Assembly: GCA_034190295.1 (NCBI GenBank)
Contig: JAXHSW010000007.1
Span: 1 to 64,000 of the forward strand
Source: Okeania sp034190295
GTDB taxonomy: Bacteria > Cyanobacteriota > Cyanobacteriia > Cyanobacteriales > Microcoleaceae
Direction of reading: 5' to 3'
DNA: 64,000 nucleotides
Shown one piece after another: positions 9,301-17,195 of the stretch (the stretch's first letter is position 1; each line of letters begins with the position of its first letter). The notes below the pieces were generated by a model, which had not been told where the DNA came from, did not search any database, and saw only the letters and a list, made by a program, of their open reading frames with translations. The translations under genes and the position numbers were made by a program.

Positions 9301-9775
9301 ATTCGCCCTTGACATAACTCAATCTCGTCTCGTCACACTCTCTGCCTGCGAAACTGGTATTGCAGATCCCAATAGTATTAGCGATGAATATGTTAGTTTG
9401 CCCAGTGGCTTCTTGTTTGCTGGCAGTCCTAGCGTTGTCAGCAGTCTGTGGGAAGTCAGCGATATTTCCACATCCTTCCTGATGATGAAATTCTACGAAA
9501 ACTTGCAACAGTTTCCCCAACGAGAAAGTGGAAGTGTTGCCCTCGCCCTCAACAAAGCCCAAAAATGGTTGCGGAATTTAACCAGCGAAGATTGCCAAAC
9601 ATTTCTCGACTTCCTCCAACCACAATGGGATTCTATTATTGCCAAGCTACCAAAAAGAGAAGGAAAGCGAATCAAAGCCGCAATAAGAGGGGTCCGCAAG
9701 CAAATACTCGAACGCAGCCCCCGTCCTTTTGCCAATCCCTACTATTGGGCAGCTTTCACAGCCACCGGATTTTAG
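6314..9775 (+). CDS. TPR-CHAT domain protein, caspase-like peptidase
   Basis: Large two-part protein. An N-terminal helical region (about 1-190) is followed by eight near-identical 46-residue TPR-type repeats (core TQNNLGNAY...RIKGD). One degenerate TPR follows, then a coiled coil (about 660-730), then a CHAT domain over the last 330 residues. The candidate catalytic His is in FSCHGEFN (codon at 9191) and the candidate Cys in LSACETGI (codon at 9347), matching the CHAT/caspase dyad. CHAT proteases act in programmed responses and some defence systems; the substrate here is unknown. I favour the ATG at 6314 over a TTG at 6284, because GAGG lies upstream of it. The stop overlaps the end of a convergent small gene by 4 bp. 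Confidence 0.88.
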   Translation: MDEQGIEAYLNLINQLLTCPNGDAPQILNANRELLDKEFLLTMAQVAEQLEANDNQNAADFLRRLGSQLVEALGISETPTSANSPSEDYQDFLMEILRATNDSKGNPQVVYPLLVANQDKLDDNFIAILQAWAKATLPEVEASEAEDIAIDISNFGNLISDFPLGNKAANMEISLACYEIILTVFTRHSHAETWAMTQNNLGIAYRNRIKGDRAENLELAIAAFQNALEVRTKDAFPTNWAMTQNNLGNAYNNRIKGDAAENLELAIAAFQNALEVRTKDAFPTNWATTQNNLGTAYRDRIKGDRAENLELAIAAFQNALEVCTKEAFPTYWAMIQNNLGNVYSKRIKGDTAENQELAIAASQNAVKVYTKEAFPTNWAMTQNNLGNAYWKRIKGDAAENQELAIAAYQNALEVYTKEAFPTYWATTQNDLGAAYSDRIKGDTAENQELAIAAIQKALKVLTKEALPTYWALTQIDLGNAYLNRIKGDTAENQELAIAAYQNALEVYTKEAFPTNWATTQNNLGNAYWKRIKGDTAENQELAIAAYKKALQVFNPEADPIKCLETSRNLGNLHLTEGNWQSAIDAYENAITAVELSRSWASNDDRRQQIMAEAIEVYQKLVQAYIKTKQWDRAIETVERSKARNLVELLTNRDLYPKGNVPQKIIDQLDELRRNIPSLERQLQVATDQLPGNSDEQQPPSLEEFQKRLQQELQQSRQQLDEVLNQIKPFDSSFSLTQKVETIRFEEIQNLIGEQTATIQWYFTDNSIITSIITRHSSQPTIVSSSAEEQEAFANWVSKYLDAYYQHNQEWQNDLSSHLAELAKILKIDLTLAEIDSIFARQGIKCDRLILVPHRFLHLLPLHALPLCNGDLVSDKFPQGVGYAPSCQLLQLTQKRDRPDFNRLFAIQNPTEDLVFTNLEVETVRSFFSPATVLATKAALEAKVKTHPELSLAHCNHFSCHGEFNLESPLKSALRLAETKQPNSENTEDGLLTLAEIFALDITQSRLVTLSACETGIADPNSISDEYVSLPSGFLFAGSPSVVSSLWEVSDISTSFLMMKFYENLQQFPQRESGSVALALNKAQKWLRNLTSEDCQTFLDFLQPQWDSIIAKLPKREGKRIKAAIRGVRKQILERSPRPFANPYYWAAFTATGF
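6903..8006 (+). repeat. Eight 138-bp tandem repeats encoding TPR units
   Basis: The motif CTCAAAATAATTTGGGC recurs at 6903, 7041, 7179, 7317, 7455, 7869 and, with changes, at 7593 and 7731, always 138 bp apart. High nucleotide identity implies recent expansion or gene conversion. Confidence 0.9.
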
Positions 9776-10146
9776 GACTCATCGCCTGTGGCATTGCAAA
9801 AACTCTTGACCCCAACCTTAACTATATAAATAGCCACCGGAGTCGCCAATGCCACGGGTAAATTACCAGAAGCAGCCAGAGATGCAACTAAAGCAGTAAC
9901 TGCTCCTGCGAGTAGGTCGTCTTTAAATTCGTCTTGACAGATTACATTGCGAGAGTGCTTGGATAAATCTTCCAACCAACTCTCTTTTCTACTTTTTTCT
10001 ACCCCTGCTTCCAAAGCGATAATTTCAGTAGCATACTCCAAATCTCCTTCATCTTCTTCTATCTCGTCCAGTGCAGCCAAAGCCTCTGGATAATCTGCCA
10101 ATTGAGAACGAAAATTCTCAATTTCTTCTGGTGTAAGTTTCATCAT
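9772..10146 (-). CDS. Small acidic protein with hydrophobic C-terminal half; possible CHAT partner
   Basis: The 124-residue product starts MMKLTPEEIENFR. It is acidic and helical to about residue 75, then has a hydrophobic, Ala/Val-rich segment (about 78-112) that could form one or two membrane helices. It converges on the TPR-CHAT gene with a 4-bp overlap. Families like this are, as I recall, common beside CHAT-domain genes in cyanobacteria, which suggests a partner or substrate, but no catalytic motif is visible. The start ATG ATG at 10144-10146 leaves either codon possible. Confidence 0.65.
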   Translation of the reverse strand: MMKLTPEEIENFRSQLADYPEALAALDEIEEDEGDLEYATEIIALEAGVEKSRKESWLEDLSKHSRNVICQDEFKDDLLAGAVTALVASLAASGNLPVALATPVAIYIVKVGVKSFCNATGDES

Positions 10147-10278
10147 AGAGTTATTCTCATTTACTTGCTTAATTTTATTTACTACACCTTTATGATATAA
10201 TCAGTTAATAACTAGAAAAAATATTCATGCAGCAAATACTCCCCTTATAACCACCAATAATTTATAGGAAAATAACTG

Positions 10279-10806
10279 ATGACAACTCAAGAATTAATAG
10301 ATTTAAGGACTTGCATTATGGAAGGCAGAAATCGCGATGCCTTAGCAATTGTTGACGAACTGGATGCCATGAGTAAAAAAGACACGCTTATCAAGATAGA
10401 TTCTTATTTAACTGTGGTATTAATTCACTTAATAAAAAATCAGGTAGAAGGGCGATCAACTAATTCCTGGGCAGCATCAATTCGGGCTTCGATTATAAAA
10501 ATTCAAGTCTTGAATTTGAGGCCAAATAAAACCTCTTATTACATCAAAGAAGATGAATGGGGAAAGGCGATCGCGCAAGTTATAGAAGCAGCAATTCGAG
10601 ATGCAAGCGTAGAAGCATTAGATGGTAATTGCAGTCCGTTTCAACTAAAAGAAATGGTGGAAACAACTCAAGTTACCGAAAATGCTTTGAGTTTATTGTC
10701 CTTAATTTACGCACATCAACCGGAGATTATAGCCGCAATTATTGACGATAATTTGGCATTATTACCCGGTGGGGAAGATTGGAAATTTGGTAGGAGAAAT
10801 AAATAG
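10279..10806 (+). CDS. DUF29-like helical protein, tandem copy 1
   Basis: 175 residues, wholly helical by appearance. The central segment LIHLIKNQVEGR...NSWAASIR resembles the HLLK...SW..SI core of DUF29 proteins, whose function is unknown. An AGGAAAATAACTG leader gives a ribosome binding site at proper spacing. It is the most diverged of three tandem paralogues (10279, 10978, 11698); the C-terminal LLPGGEDWKFGR is invariant in all three. It is divergent from the small hydrophobic gene at 9772-10146, with 132 bp between them. Confidence 0.7.
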   Translation: MTTQELIDLRTCIMEGRNRDALAIVDELDAMSKKDTLIKIDSYLTVVLIHLIKNQVEGRSTNSWAASIRASIIKIQVLNLRPNKTSYYIKEDEWGKAIAQVIEAAIRDASVEALDGNCSPFQLKEMVETTQVTENALSLLSLIYAHQPEIIAAIIDDNLALLPGGEDWKFGRRNK

Positions 10807-10977
10807 CATTATACCGTTTAACGGAATTCAAAAGTAAAAAGTAAGATTTTATAAGCTTATAACTTTGATGGTACAGTAATTTCCATAAATTATTTCACAT
10901 TTAAAGTTTGAAACTATTTGTGACACATTTAAAGTGAGTTGGTATATTAATTATTAATTTTAGGAGAAAAATAACTG

Positions 10978-11505
10978 ATGACAACTCAAGAATTAATTGA
11001 TTTAAGGACTTGCATTATGGAAGGTAGAAATCACGATGCTTTAGCAATTATTGACGAACTGGATGCCATGAGTAAAAAAGACATCATTAGAAAAATAAAA
11101 TCCTATTTAATTGTGATGTTAATTCACTTAATTAAAAATCAGGTAGAAGGACGTTTAACCAATTCCTGGGCAGCATCCATCCGTTATGCAATTATTGAAA
11201 TTCAAGACTTGAATTTGAGGCCAAATAAAACCTCTTATTTTATCAAAGAAGATGAATGGGACGAAATGTTAGAAAATGCTATAGAATCTGCTATTGATAA
11301 TGCCAGCGCAGAGGTTAAAAATGGTGTTTACAGTCCGTTTCAACTGGAAGAAATGGTGGATATAAATTCTGCGACCGCAACTGCTAAGAGTTTTTTAGCC
11401 TTAACTTACAGTTATTCTGCTAATGATTTGTCAGCAGTTATTAAGCATAATTTGACTTTATTACCTGGTGGAGAAGATTGGAAATTTGGCAGGATAAATA
11501 AGTAG
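10978..11505 (+). CDS. DUF29-like helical protein, tandem copy 2
   Basis: 175 residues, same length and frame structure as copies 1 and 3. The first 30 residues are nearly identical to both. The upstream 100 bp, including TTTGAAACTATTTGTGACA and the AGGAGAAAAATAACTG ribosome binding site, is duplicated with the gene, so each copy probably has its own promoter. The central part is variable (residues 95-150). Function unknown. Confidence 0.7.
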   Translation: MTTQELIDLRTCIMEGRNHDALAIIDELDAMSKKDIIRKIKSYLIVMLIHLIKNQVEGRLTNSWAASIRYAIIEIQDLNLRPNKTSYFIKEDEWDEMLENAIESAIDNASAEVKNGVYSPFQLEEMVDINSATATAKSFLALTYSYSANDLSAVIKHNLTLLPGGEDWKFGRINK

Positions 11506-11534
11506 CATTGTACCGTTTCACGGAATTCAAAATT

Positions 11535-11563
11535 CAAAAGTCAAAAGTCAAAAGTCAAAAGTA
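11535..11563. repeat. Heptamer expansion (AAAAGTC) in the spacer before copy 3
   Basis: About four AAAAGTC units occur here, where the paralogous spacer before copy 2 (near 10830) has roughly one. This is local evidence that heptamers expand between otherwise conserved duplicates. Confidence 0.75.
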
Positions 11564-11697
11564 AGAATTTATAAGCTGATAACTTTGATGATACAGTAAT
11601 TTCCATAAATTATTTCACATTTAAAGTTTGAAACTATTTGTGACATATTTAAAGTTAATTTGTATATTAATTGTTAATCTCAGGAGGAAAATAACTG

Positions 11698-12225
11698 ATG
11701 ACAACTCAAGAATTAATTGATTTAAGGACTTGCATTATGGAAGGTAGAAATAACGATGCCTTAGCAATTATTGACGAACTGGATGCCATGAGTAAAAAAG
11801 ACACGCTTTTCAAGATAGATTCTTATTTAATTGTGGTGTTAATTCACTTAATTAAAAATCAGGTAGAAGGGCGATTAACTAATTCCTGGGCAGCATCAAT
11901 TCGGGCTTCAATTAGAAAAATTAAAGACTTAAATTTAAAGGAAAATCAAACTTCTTATTACATTAAAGAAGAAGAATGGGATGAGATATTAGAAGAGGCG
12001 ATCGAGTTTGCTATTGGCGATGCAAGCGTGGAGGTTGAAAATGGTGCTTACAGTCCGTTTCAACTGGAGAAAATGGTAGATAAAAATTCTGTTATCACAA
12101 CTGCTAAGAGTTTTTTAGCCTTAACTTACGCTTATTCTACTAAAGATTTGTTGGCTGTTATTAACGATAATTTGACTTTATTACCTGGTGGGGAAGATTG
12201 GAAATTTGGTAGGAAGAATAAGTAG
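11698..12225 (+). CDS. DUF29-like helical protein, tandem copy 3
   Basis: 175 residues, closely related to copy 2, with the AGGAGGAAAATAACTG leader giving the strongest ribosome binding site of the set. The middle region (NLKENQTSYYIKEEEW) differs from copies 1 and 2, while both ends are conserved. This pattern suggests a conserved fold with a variable face. Function unknown. Confidence 0.7.
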   Translation: MTTQELIDLRTCIMEGRNNDALAIIDELDAMSKKDTLFKIDSYLIVVLIHLIKNQVEGRLTNSWAASIRASIRKIKDLNLKENQTSYYIKEEEWDEILEEAIEFAIGDASVEVENGAYSPFQLEKMVDKNSVITTAKSFLALTYAYSTKDLLAVINDNLTLLPGGEDWKFGRKNK

Positions 12226-12263
12226 GGTATCTATTAAAAAAGCGATCGCTTCCATTATAATAA

Positions 12264-12467
12264 GTAAGCATTCAGCGGTCAGCTATCAGCTATCAGCTTT
12301 ATTAGCTTGAATTGTATGAGTTAAAAACTCAAAACAAGTCTTTCTGGTGCTTCAATTTATGGGTGGAAAATGTAGTATAAATTAAACTAATTTTTACTTC
12401 ATTCATTAAAAAGCTGTTTGCGTAGCATTCCGTAGGAAGAGCTGAGAGCTAATAGCTGAATGCTTAC
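12264..12467. mobile_element. MITE-like element, GTAAGCATTCAGC family (E1)
   Basis: 204 bp bounded by GTAAGCATTCAGC and its inverse GCTGAATGCTTAC, with inner GTCAGCTATCAGCT repeats. The interior resembles the inverse of the copy at 19195-19415 (shared GGAATGCTNCGCAAACAGC). Its right end overlaps the first codons of the deacetylase gene. Confidence 0.7.
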
Positions 12468-13959
12468 GTTAATAACCAAAGGAGTGAAAAATATTAAAGT
12501 GCTAAAAAAACTAAAATCATACCATAGCCTTTTTATCTACAGTATTTTAATCTTAATATCTGCTTGCAGCAACACATCAAATATTTCGGACAACCCTACA
12601 CCCACTAACAATAAAACTGCTAAATTAGAGACATTAAAATTTGAAAAAAAACCCATTAACGACAAAGGTGGATACTTCTATACTAACGGCGAATACGCTC
12701 TTGGACCATTCACTCCAACAATGATCAAAAAATGCCAAGAATGGGGAGGTGGTGGCAGTTGCAATAGTAACCAATGGTCAGAAAAATTATTTCTCCAAGC
12801 TTATGGAAACAGAAGATGTCCGGAGGGAGCTACCCTCAACAAAATTATCGGTTATTGCGTCGAAAATAACCAAGTTATGGGTCCTTTTCCTCAAGAATTA
12901 ATCACTGCTTGTATCAAAGCTAATGGTGGAAATAGCTGTCAGTTGAACCTTTGGAATGCACGTTTCCTCTACAAACTAATGCAAGATGAAGGTATAGTGA
13001 GCAAAATAAATAAACCGCCACAGTTTGTGATGTTAGCATTTGATGGTTCCAGTTCCCTAGATGCTTGGAAAAGATCGCGCAACTTTGCTCAAGAAATGGA
13101 GAAAAAAGGTATTAACCTGCGGTTCACTTATTTTGTCAGTGCAGTATATTTTGTCAGCAAAGACAAACGAAAACTTTACGATGCTCCCGGTGGGAAAGGA
13201 AAAGGTCGGTCGGATATTGGTTGGGGTGGTACAGCGGAAGATATTGCTCTCAGACTGGAACAGGTTAACCTCGCTTATCAAGAAGGTCACGAGATCGGGT
13301 CTCATGCAGTGGGTCATTTTGATGGTAGTAAATGGAGCGAGCAAGACTGGAGCGAAGAGTTTAAATATTTCGAGCAATTTTTCTTGGGAGCGCATAAAAT
13401 TAATGATTTGCCAGGTTCTCTAGTATTCGATCGCACTGCCATCGAAGGTTTTCGCGCACCACTATTAGCTCGAAGTCCTGGTTTGTATAAAGTGTTAGCC
13501 AAAAATGGTTTCCGCTATGACACTAGCAAAGTAGCATTATCTAACTATTGGCCGCGAAAGGAAAATGGTATTTGGAACTTTCCGTTAGCTAGTCTGACTA
13601 ACTCTCGTGGAAAAAACGTTCTGTCAATGGATTACAATTTTTATTACTTGCATTCTAAGGCAAAACCAAACCCTCGTAATGCTAAACGTTATGAGGAGGA
13701 TACTCTGAAAACTTACATGAAGTATTTCCAGAAGAACTACAATGGCAACCGCGCTCCTATAGATATTGGGCATCATTTTTCAGCTTGGAATAACGGTGCT
13801 TACTGGAGAGCAATGTTTCGGTTTGCTGAGTCTGTCTGTGGTTTACCAGAAGTTCGATGTGTTACTTATAGTGAGTTAGCAGATTTTATGGACTTGTTGA
13901 GTGACGAGCAAATTACTGTTTATCAGCAGGGAATTTTTCCGAAAAGTTCAGAGGATTAA
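12460..13959 (+). CDS. Lipoprotein polysaccharide deacetylase-like protein
   Basis: 499 residues. It has an N-terminal signal with a lipobox (LISAC, Cys near residue 36), predicting a lipid-anchored exported protein. Residues 70-175 hold two copies of a motif GPF...C...GG.SC...W, a duplicated Cys-containing module I cannot name. From about residue 185 there is a NodB-like deacetylase domain with FDGSSS near the first metal/acid site and SHAVGH as the H-x3-H metal motif, suggesting de-N-acetylation or esterase action on a surface glycan. The ATG at 12460 lies in the end of a repeat element; a GTG at 12484 is an alternative start. It converges on, and overlaps by 12 bp, the DUF4435 gene. Confidence 0.75.
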   Translation: MLTLITKGVKNIKVLKKLKSYHSLFIYSILILISACSNTSNISDNPTPTNNKTAKLETLKFEKKPINDKGGYFYTNGEYALGPFTPTMIKKCQEWGGGGSCNSNQWSEKLFLQAYGNRRCPEGATLNKIIGYCVENNQVMGPFPQELITACIKANGGNSCQLNLWNARFLYKLMQDEGIVSKINKPPQFVMLAFDGSSSLDAWKRSRNFAQEMEKKGINLRFTYFVSAVYFVSKDKRKLYDAPGGKGKGRSDIGWGGTAEDIALRLEQVNLAYQEGHEIGSHAVGHFDGSKWSEQDWSEEFKYFEQFFLGAHKINDLPGSLVFDRTAIEGFRAPLLARSPGLYKVLAKNGFRYDTSKVALSNYWPRKENGIWNFPLASLTNSRGKNVLSMDYNFYYLHSKAKPNPRNAKRYEEDTLKTYMKYFQKNYNGNRAPIDIGHHFSAWNNGAYWRAMFRFAESVCGLPEVRCVTYSELADFMDLLSDEQITVYQQGIFPKSSED

Positions 13960-14925
13960 ATTTAGCATTTCAAATATTTCTTGAAAATATATCCTGTTAT
14001 TGCTTAATATTTCCTGAACCCAATAATTAATCAATTGCTGAAACATCTTATCTTTTGTGGTCCAGTTAACGTTACTATCGGCTTCTTTGTTAACTTGCAT
14101 AACACATTTAATATATGCTTCTCTCAAAAAATCATAACCAATATGACCATGACATAGCCATTTCACGACCTCAAAAGATGTTTGATTAATAGGTTGAATA
14201 TAAATTTTATAATTTTGCTTAATTTCTAAAATTTTGCCCTCGGGTATACCACGTTTATCGGTCAAAAAAATTAACCAATCTTCTAATAAAAAAAATATTT
14301 CCCCAGAGGTTAACTCAATGAAATTTCTCCAAGGAACGCCAGATTCTATTCTTTGTAACAGGCTACTTTTAGTAGCAGCTAAACCAATAGTACAAGCTGA
14401 ATATATTACCGATTTAAAAATTTGTCTAAATAAATTTGTGGCTGTTTGGGGATTAGGTATTGTTGTATTTATGTCAAAAAAATTACTAACTAGAGCGAGT
14501 TCAAATAAATAGTTTTCTAATGAATGTCCTCGTGTTCTAATAATTCGTTCTTCTATATTATGTCCGGGAAAATTGTCTTGCAGTATTTGAGTTTTTTCAT
14601 AATCCCAATCAAACAAATACAACTCCCGGTCTATGAAAGCGATAAATCTCTGACTGTAAGGTTTATCTACTACACTATTTGCAATTTCCTCAACTTTTTC
14701 TTTATTACTACCTGTTCCTGAATCAGCTTTAATTAAAGATTCTGCTGAATCTACACGAACCTGTTCTTTGAGTTCTGGTTTATCTATTTTATTTGCCAGA
14801 TAATACAATATTCTTTCTATAAAATATTTATCATTTTTGCCCTCAACTAAAATATGTTTTTCACTACTACTCATCAAGTAGATTCGATACTCTTGTGGAG
14901 TAAATTTGGGAGTATTTTTTGCCAT
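13948..14925 (-). CDS. DUF4435 (TOPRIM-type) protein, AriB-like
   Basis: 325 residues. The TOPRIM-like signature is visible: Glu28 in ILVEGKNDKYF, Asp99 and Glu101 in FIAFIDREL, and SLENYL near 135-140, the pattern of DUF4435 proteins. In the PARIS anti-phage system the effector AriB is a DUF4435 TOPRIM nuclease of about 300 residues, paired with the ABC-type ATPase AriA. Here the gene follows such an ATPase gene by 35 bp on the same strand, so a two-component sensor-effector is the simplest reading. It is last in a four-gene minus-strand cluster. OLD-like or other TOPRIM/ATPase systems remain possible. Confidence 0.75.
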   Translation of the reverse strand: MAKNTPKFTPQEYRIYLMSSSEKHILVEGKNDKYFIERILYYLANKIDKPELKEQVRVDSAESLIKADSGTGSNKEKVEEIANSVVDKPYSQRFIAFIDRELYLFDWDYEKTQILQDNFPGHNIEERIIRTRGHSLENYLFELALVSNFFDINTTIPNPQTATNLFRQIFKSVIYSACTIGLAATKSSLLQRIESGVPWRNFIELTSGEIFFLLEDWLIFLTDKRGIPEGKILEIKQNYKIYIQPINQTSFEVVKWLCHGHIGYDFLREAYIKCVMQVNKEADSNVNWTTKDKMFQQLINYWVQEILSNNRIYFQEIFEMLNLIL

Positions 14926-14960
14926 TATTACTATTTTTTATCTGCTTTTTAATTTTGATT

Positions 14961-16355
14961 TTACTCATCTACTATTGCTGTGGAAACTATTTGAGGATGT
15001 TGAGTTATTTGAGGTTCAAATATTATTATTTCATCTTCATAGTCAGCTCCCACTACTGGAGAATGAGTACAAGCAAGAATTTGTTTTTTGCCTAACTGTT
15101 GAGATATTTTTTCTAGTAATTTACGTTGCCAGTCAACATGAAGAGAAATTTCAGGTTCATCAATTAAAACTATTTCTTGTTCGCTCATCTGAGAAGCTGC
15201 ATATATCATAGTTAAAATTTGACGTTCTCCTGATGATAATGCTTTACTTATTCCAGGAATAGTAGGCATACCGTTATGAAAATTGATGCCTAAAGTTGGT
15301 AAGTTTTTGAAGATAATTTCTATCTCTTTACTTTCTAAAAATGAGTTAACAGCAGCTAGATATTTTCTGATATCTTCAAAATAGCTTTTTTGTAGAGCAA
15401 GTATATTTTTAAGTGCTTCTCTGTAGGTAATTAAAATCCTGACAGAAGCTTTTTTCGATGCTTCATCAGCTTGAAATGATTCAACAGCACTACGAAGGTC
15501 TTCAACCATTGGTAATTTCAGGTCGTCACTCAGCTTTTTAATTTCTTCTAGAACTGAATTTGAATCTTCTTCTACAGGTTTTGAATTTTTGGAAAGGGTA
15601 TTAAATATCTGAGGTAGGATACCACCTAAATATTTTTGTTCTGCTTGTTTTACTTCATAAAAAGCCTGAGAAATTTCTTGGTTTAATACTTGTTCTATTT
15701 CTAGAAGAGATGGATAGTTAAGTAACGGAACAAAATTTCCAAAAATTTGACGTGCAAAATCTGTTTTTTGTCGCTGCTTTTCTTCATCAGAAGCGTCTCT
15801 TAGTTTGCCACTTTTTTCCTCTGTTGATGCCCAAGCTTCTATCATACTTCTAAAAGCAGGAAAATAAGCAGCTCTCAGTTTTTTGTCTGATGATTCTGAG
15901 GCTTCAATGTTTATAGTTAAACTTGCCTTTTTTAACTCTGAAATAAAATTATCTCCAATTATTTTTTGAACTGGTTCTGGAATTTCTTTTGACACCCGTT
16001 GGATAATTGGACGCAATAATTCACTTCTAATATAACGATTTTTTAGAATTTCCTTTACAGGAATTTTTGTTGCTTCTACTCCATTCAAAAATAATTGAAT
16101 AATCTCTCGCTCGTTTCTAATTTTTTTTAACTCGACTTGATTTTCATCACTCATCCTCAGATTAATATAATCAAAATCAATAAAGGCGAATCTTTCATAG
16201 TCTTCATTGAGTAAATTAGCAATAATATGTAGCAAAGTAGTTTTCCCTTGGCCATTTTTAGCAAATAAAACATTAACTCCTTGGTGAAAATCTAAATTAA
16301 TATCAAAAATTCCATAAATTCCTTTAGCTTCAAGGTGCTTTATATATACAGACAT
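14961..16355 (-). CDS. ABC-type AAA ATPase, AriA-like defence sensor
   Basis: 464 residues from the preferred start. Walker A is AKNGQGKTT (residues 32-40; Ala replaces the usual first Gly). The ABC signature ALSSGERQI lies at about 372-380, Walker B is EIVLIDEPE, and the switch His is in ACTHSPVV near 431, with a long helical insertion between. This layout fits the SMC/RecF-like ATPases of AAA_15 type found in PARIS (AriA), OLD and related systems. The start at 16355 has an AGGAG ribosome binding site 10 bases upstream; an in-frame ATG at 16412 would add 19 unlikely residues. It sits 96 bp after the HIRAN gene and 35 bp before the DUF4435 gene, all on the minus strand. Confidence 0.8.
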   Translation of the reverse strand: MSVYIKHLEAKGIYGIFDINLDFHQGVNVLFAKNGQGKTTLLHIIANLLNEDYERFAFIDFDYINLRMSDENQVELKKIRNEREIIQLFLNGVEATKIPVKEILKNRYIRSELLRPIIQRVSKEIPEPVQKIIGDNFISELKKASLTINIEASESSDKKLRAAYFPAFRSMIEAWASTEEKSGKLRDASDEEKQRQKTDFARQIFGNFVPLLNYPSLLEIEQVLNQEISQAFYEVKQAEQKYLGGILPQIFNTLSKNSKPVEEDSNSVLEEIKKLSDDLKLPMVEDLRSAVESFQADEASKKASVRILITYREALKNILALQKSYFEDIRKYLAAVNSFLESKEIEIIFKNLPTLGINFHNGMPTIPGISKALSSGERQILTMIYAASQMSEQEIVLIDEPEISLHVDWQRKLLEKISQQLGKKQILACTHSPVVGADYEDEIIIFEPQITQHPQIVSTAIVDE

Positions 16356-16451
16356 ATTGTTATTACTCCTGTTACAAGTTATATTCCTTTTATTTGTTTT
16401 ACCGAACCTCAAAGATGAAAATGTATCTTACAGAGCAAAGCTAACTTAAAT

Positions 16452-17195
16452 TTAACTAAAAATTGGTACAGCTAAAGATTCATACATTTCACTAGCAAAA
16501 GGTTGAAAATCATCATGTTTGACTATTAAATGACAAAGCAATCTCATTTGTAACGGTGCTGGTGGTAGATTTACCCGTTCTAATATTACTTTAACTGCAT
16601 CAGGAGACTTTTTTACTAGGGGAAAAACATCATTTAATAAATATCGAGGGCAAAAACCTAAAAGGTAAAAATCTTTCGTGCGTAGCATTAAAGCATTTGA
16701 GTCAAAATCGTTTTGTGCATCGTGCATTAAATACAAAGTTTCTCCTACCTCTAATTTTTTGATTCTGTCAATAGTTTCAGATGCCATATATCGGAAACCA
16801 TGAGTAAAGAAATATAGATGATAAACACCATTTTTATCTTGTTCTGGGTAAGGAAAAATTTCATAATTATCTGTTACTTTTTTACCTCCGCTACGAGACA
16901 ATAAAACCATAGGATCGTCTTCTGTTTCTGAGAGATTTTGCCAACTAATAAAATCTGGATAATCTGGTCGGGTTTTCTTCATAATTCTATGAGAAAATAC
17001 AGGCAATAATTCCTGAGAGCGATGAGTTTTATCAAATTCTTTTAAAGACCAAACACCAGAAAAACCAATTTTTTTAGCTTCTTTTGCACCTCTAAGGTAA
17101 ACAAATTCATACCAATTGTTTTTATAAGTTAAAGAACCTACAGGAAACCAAGCACGAGTAACAGGGTCTTGCCAAGCTAAAAATAATTTTTTCAT
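16452..17195 (-). CDS. HIRAN-domain protein with HipA-N-like N-terminus
   Basis: 247 residues. The N-terminal half (WFPVGSLTYKNNWYEFVY, later DDPMVLLSRSGGKKVTD) resembles the N-terminal subdomain of HipA toxins. The C-terminal part (RIKKLEVGETLYLMHD...DFDSNALMLRTKDFYLLG) has the HIRAN pattern, a fold that binds DNA ends or stalled-fork DNA in other proteins. Its ATG overlaps the stop of the HipA-like kinase gene by 4 bp, so the two are translationally coupled and look like a HipA split across two genes, with HIRAN added. Function in this setting is inferred. Confidence 0.7.
   Translation of the reverse strand: MKKLFLAWQDPVTRAWFPVGSLTYKNNWYEFVYLRGAKEAKKIGFSGVWSLKEFDKTHRSQELLPVFSHRIMKKTRPDYPDFISWQNLSETEDDPMVLLSRSGGKKVTDNYEIFPYPEQDKNGVYHLYFFTHGFRYMASETIDRIKKLEVGETLYLMHDAQNDFDSNALMLRTKDFYLLGFCPRYLLNDVFPLVKKSPDAVKVILERVNLPPAPLQMRLLCHLIVKHDDFQPFASEMYESLAVPIFS

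Noticed and set aside
9448..9861. 137-codon plus-strand frame inside the CHAT gene
   Set aside because: Out-of-frame shadow of the CHAT coding sequence.
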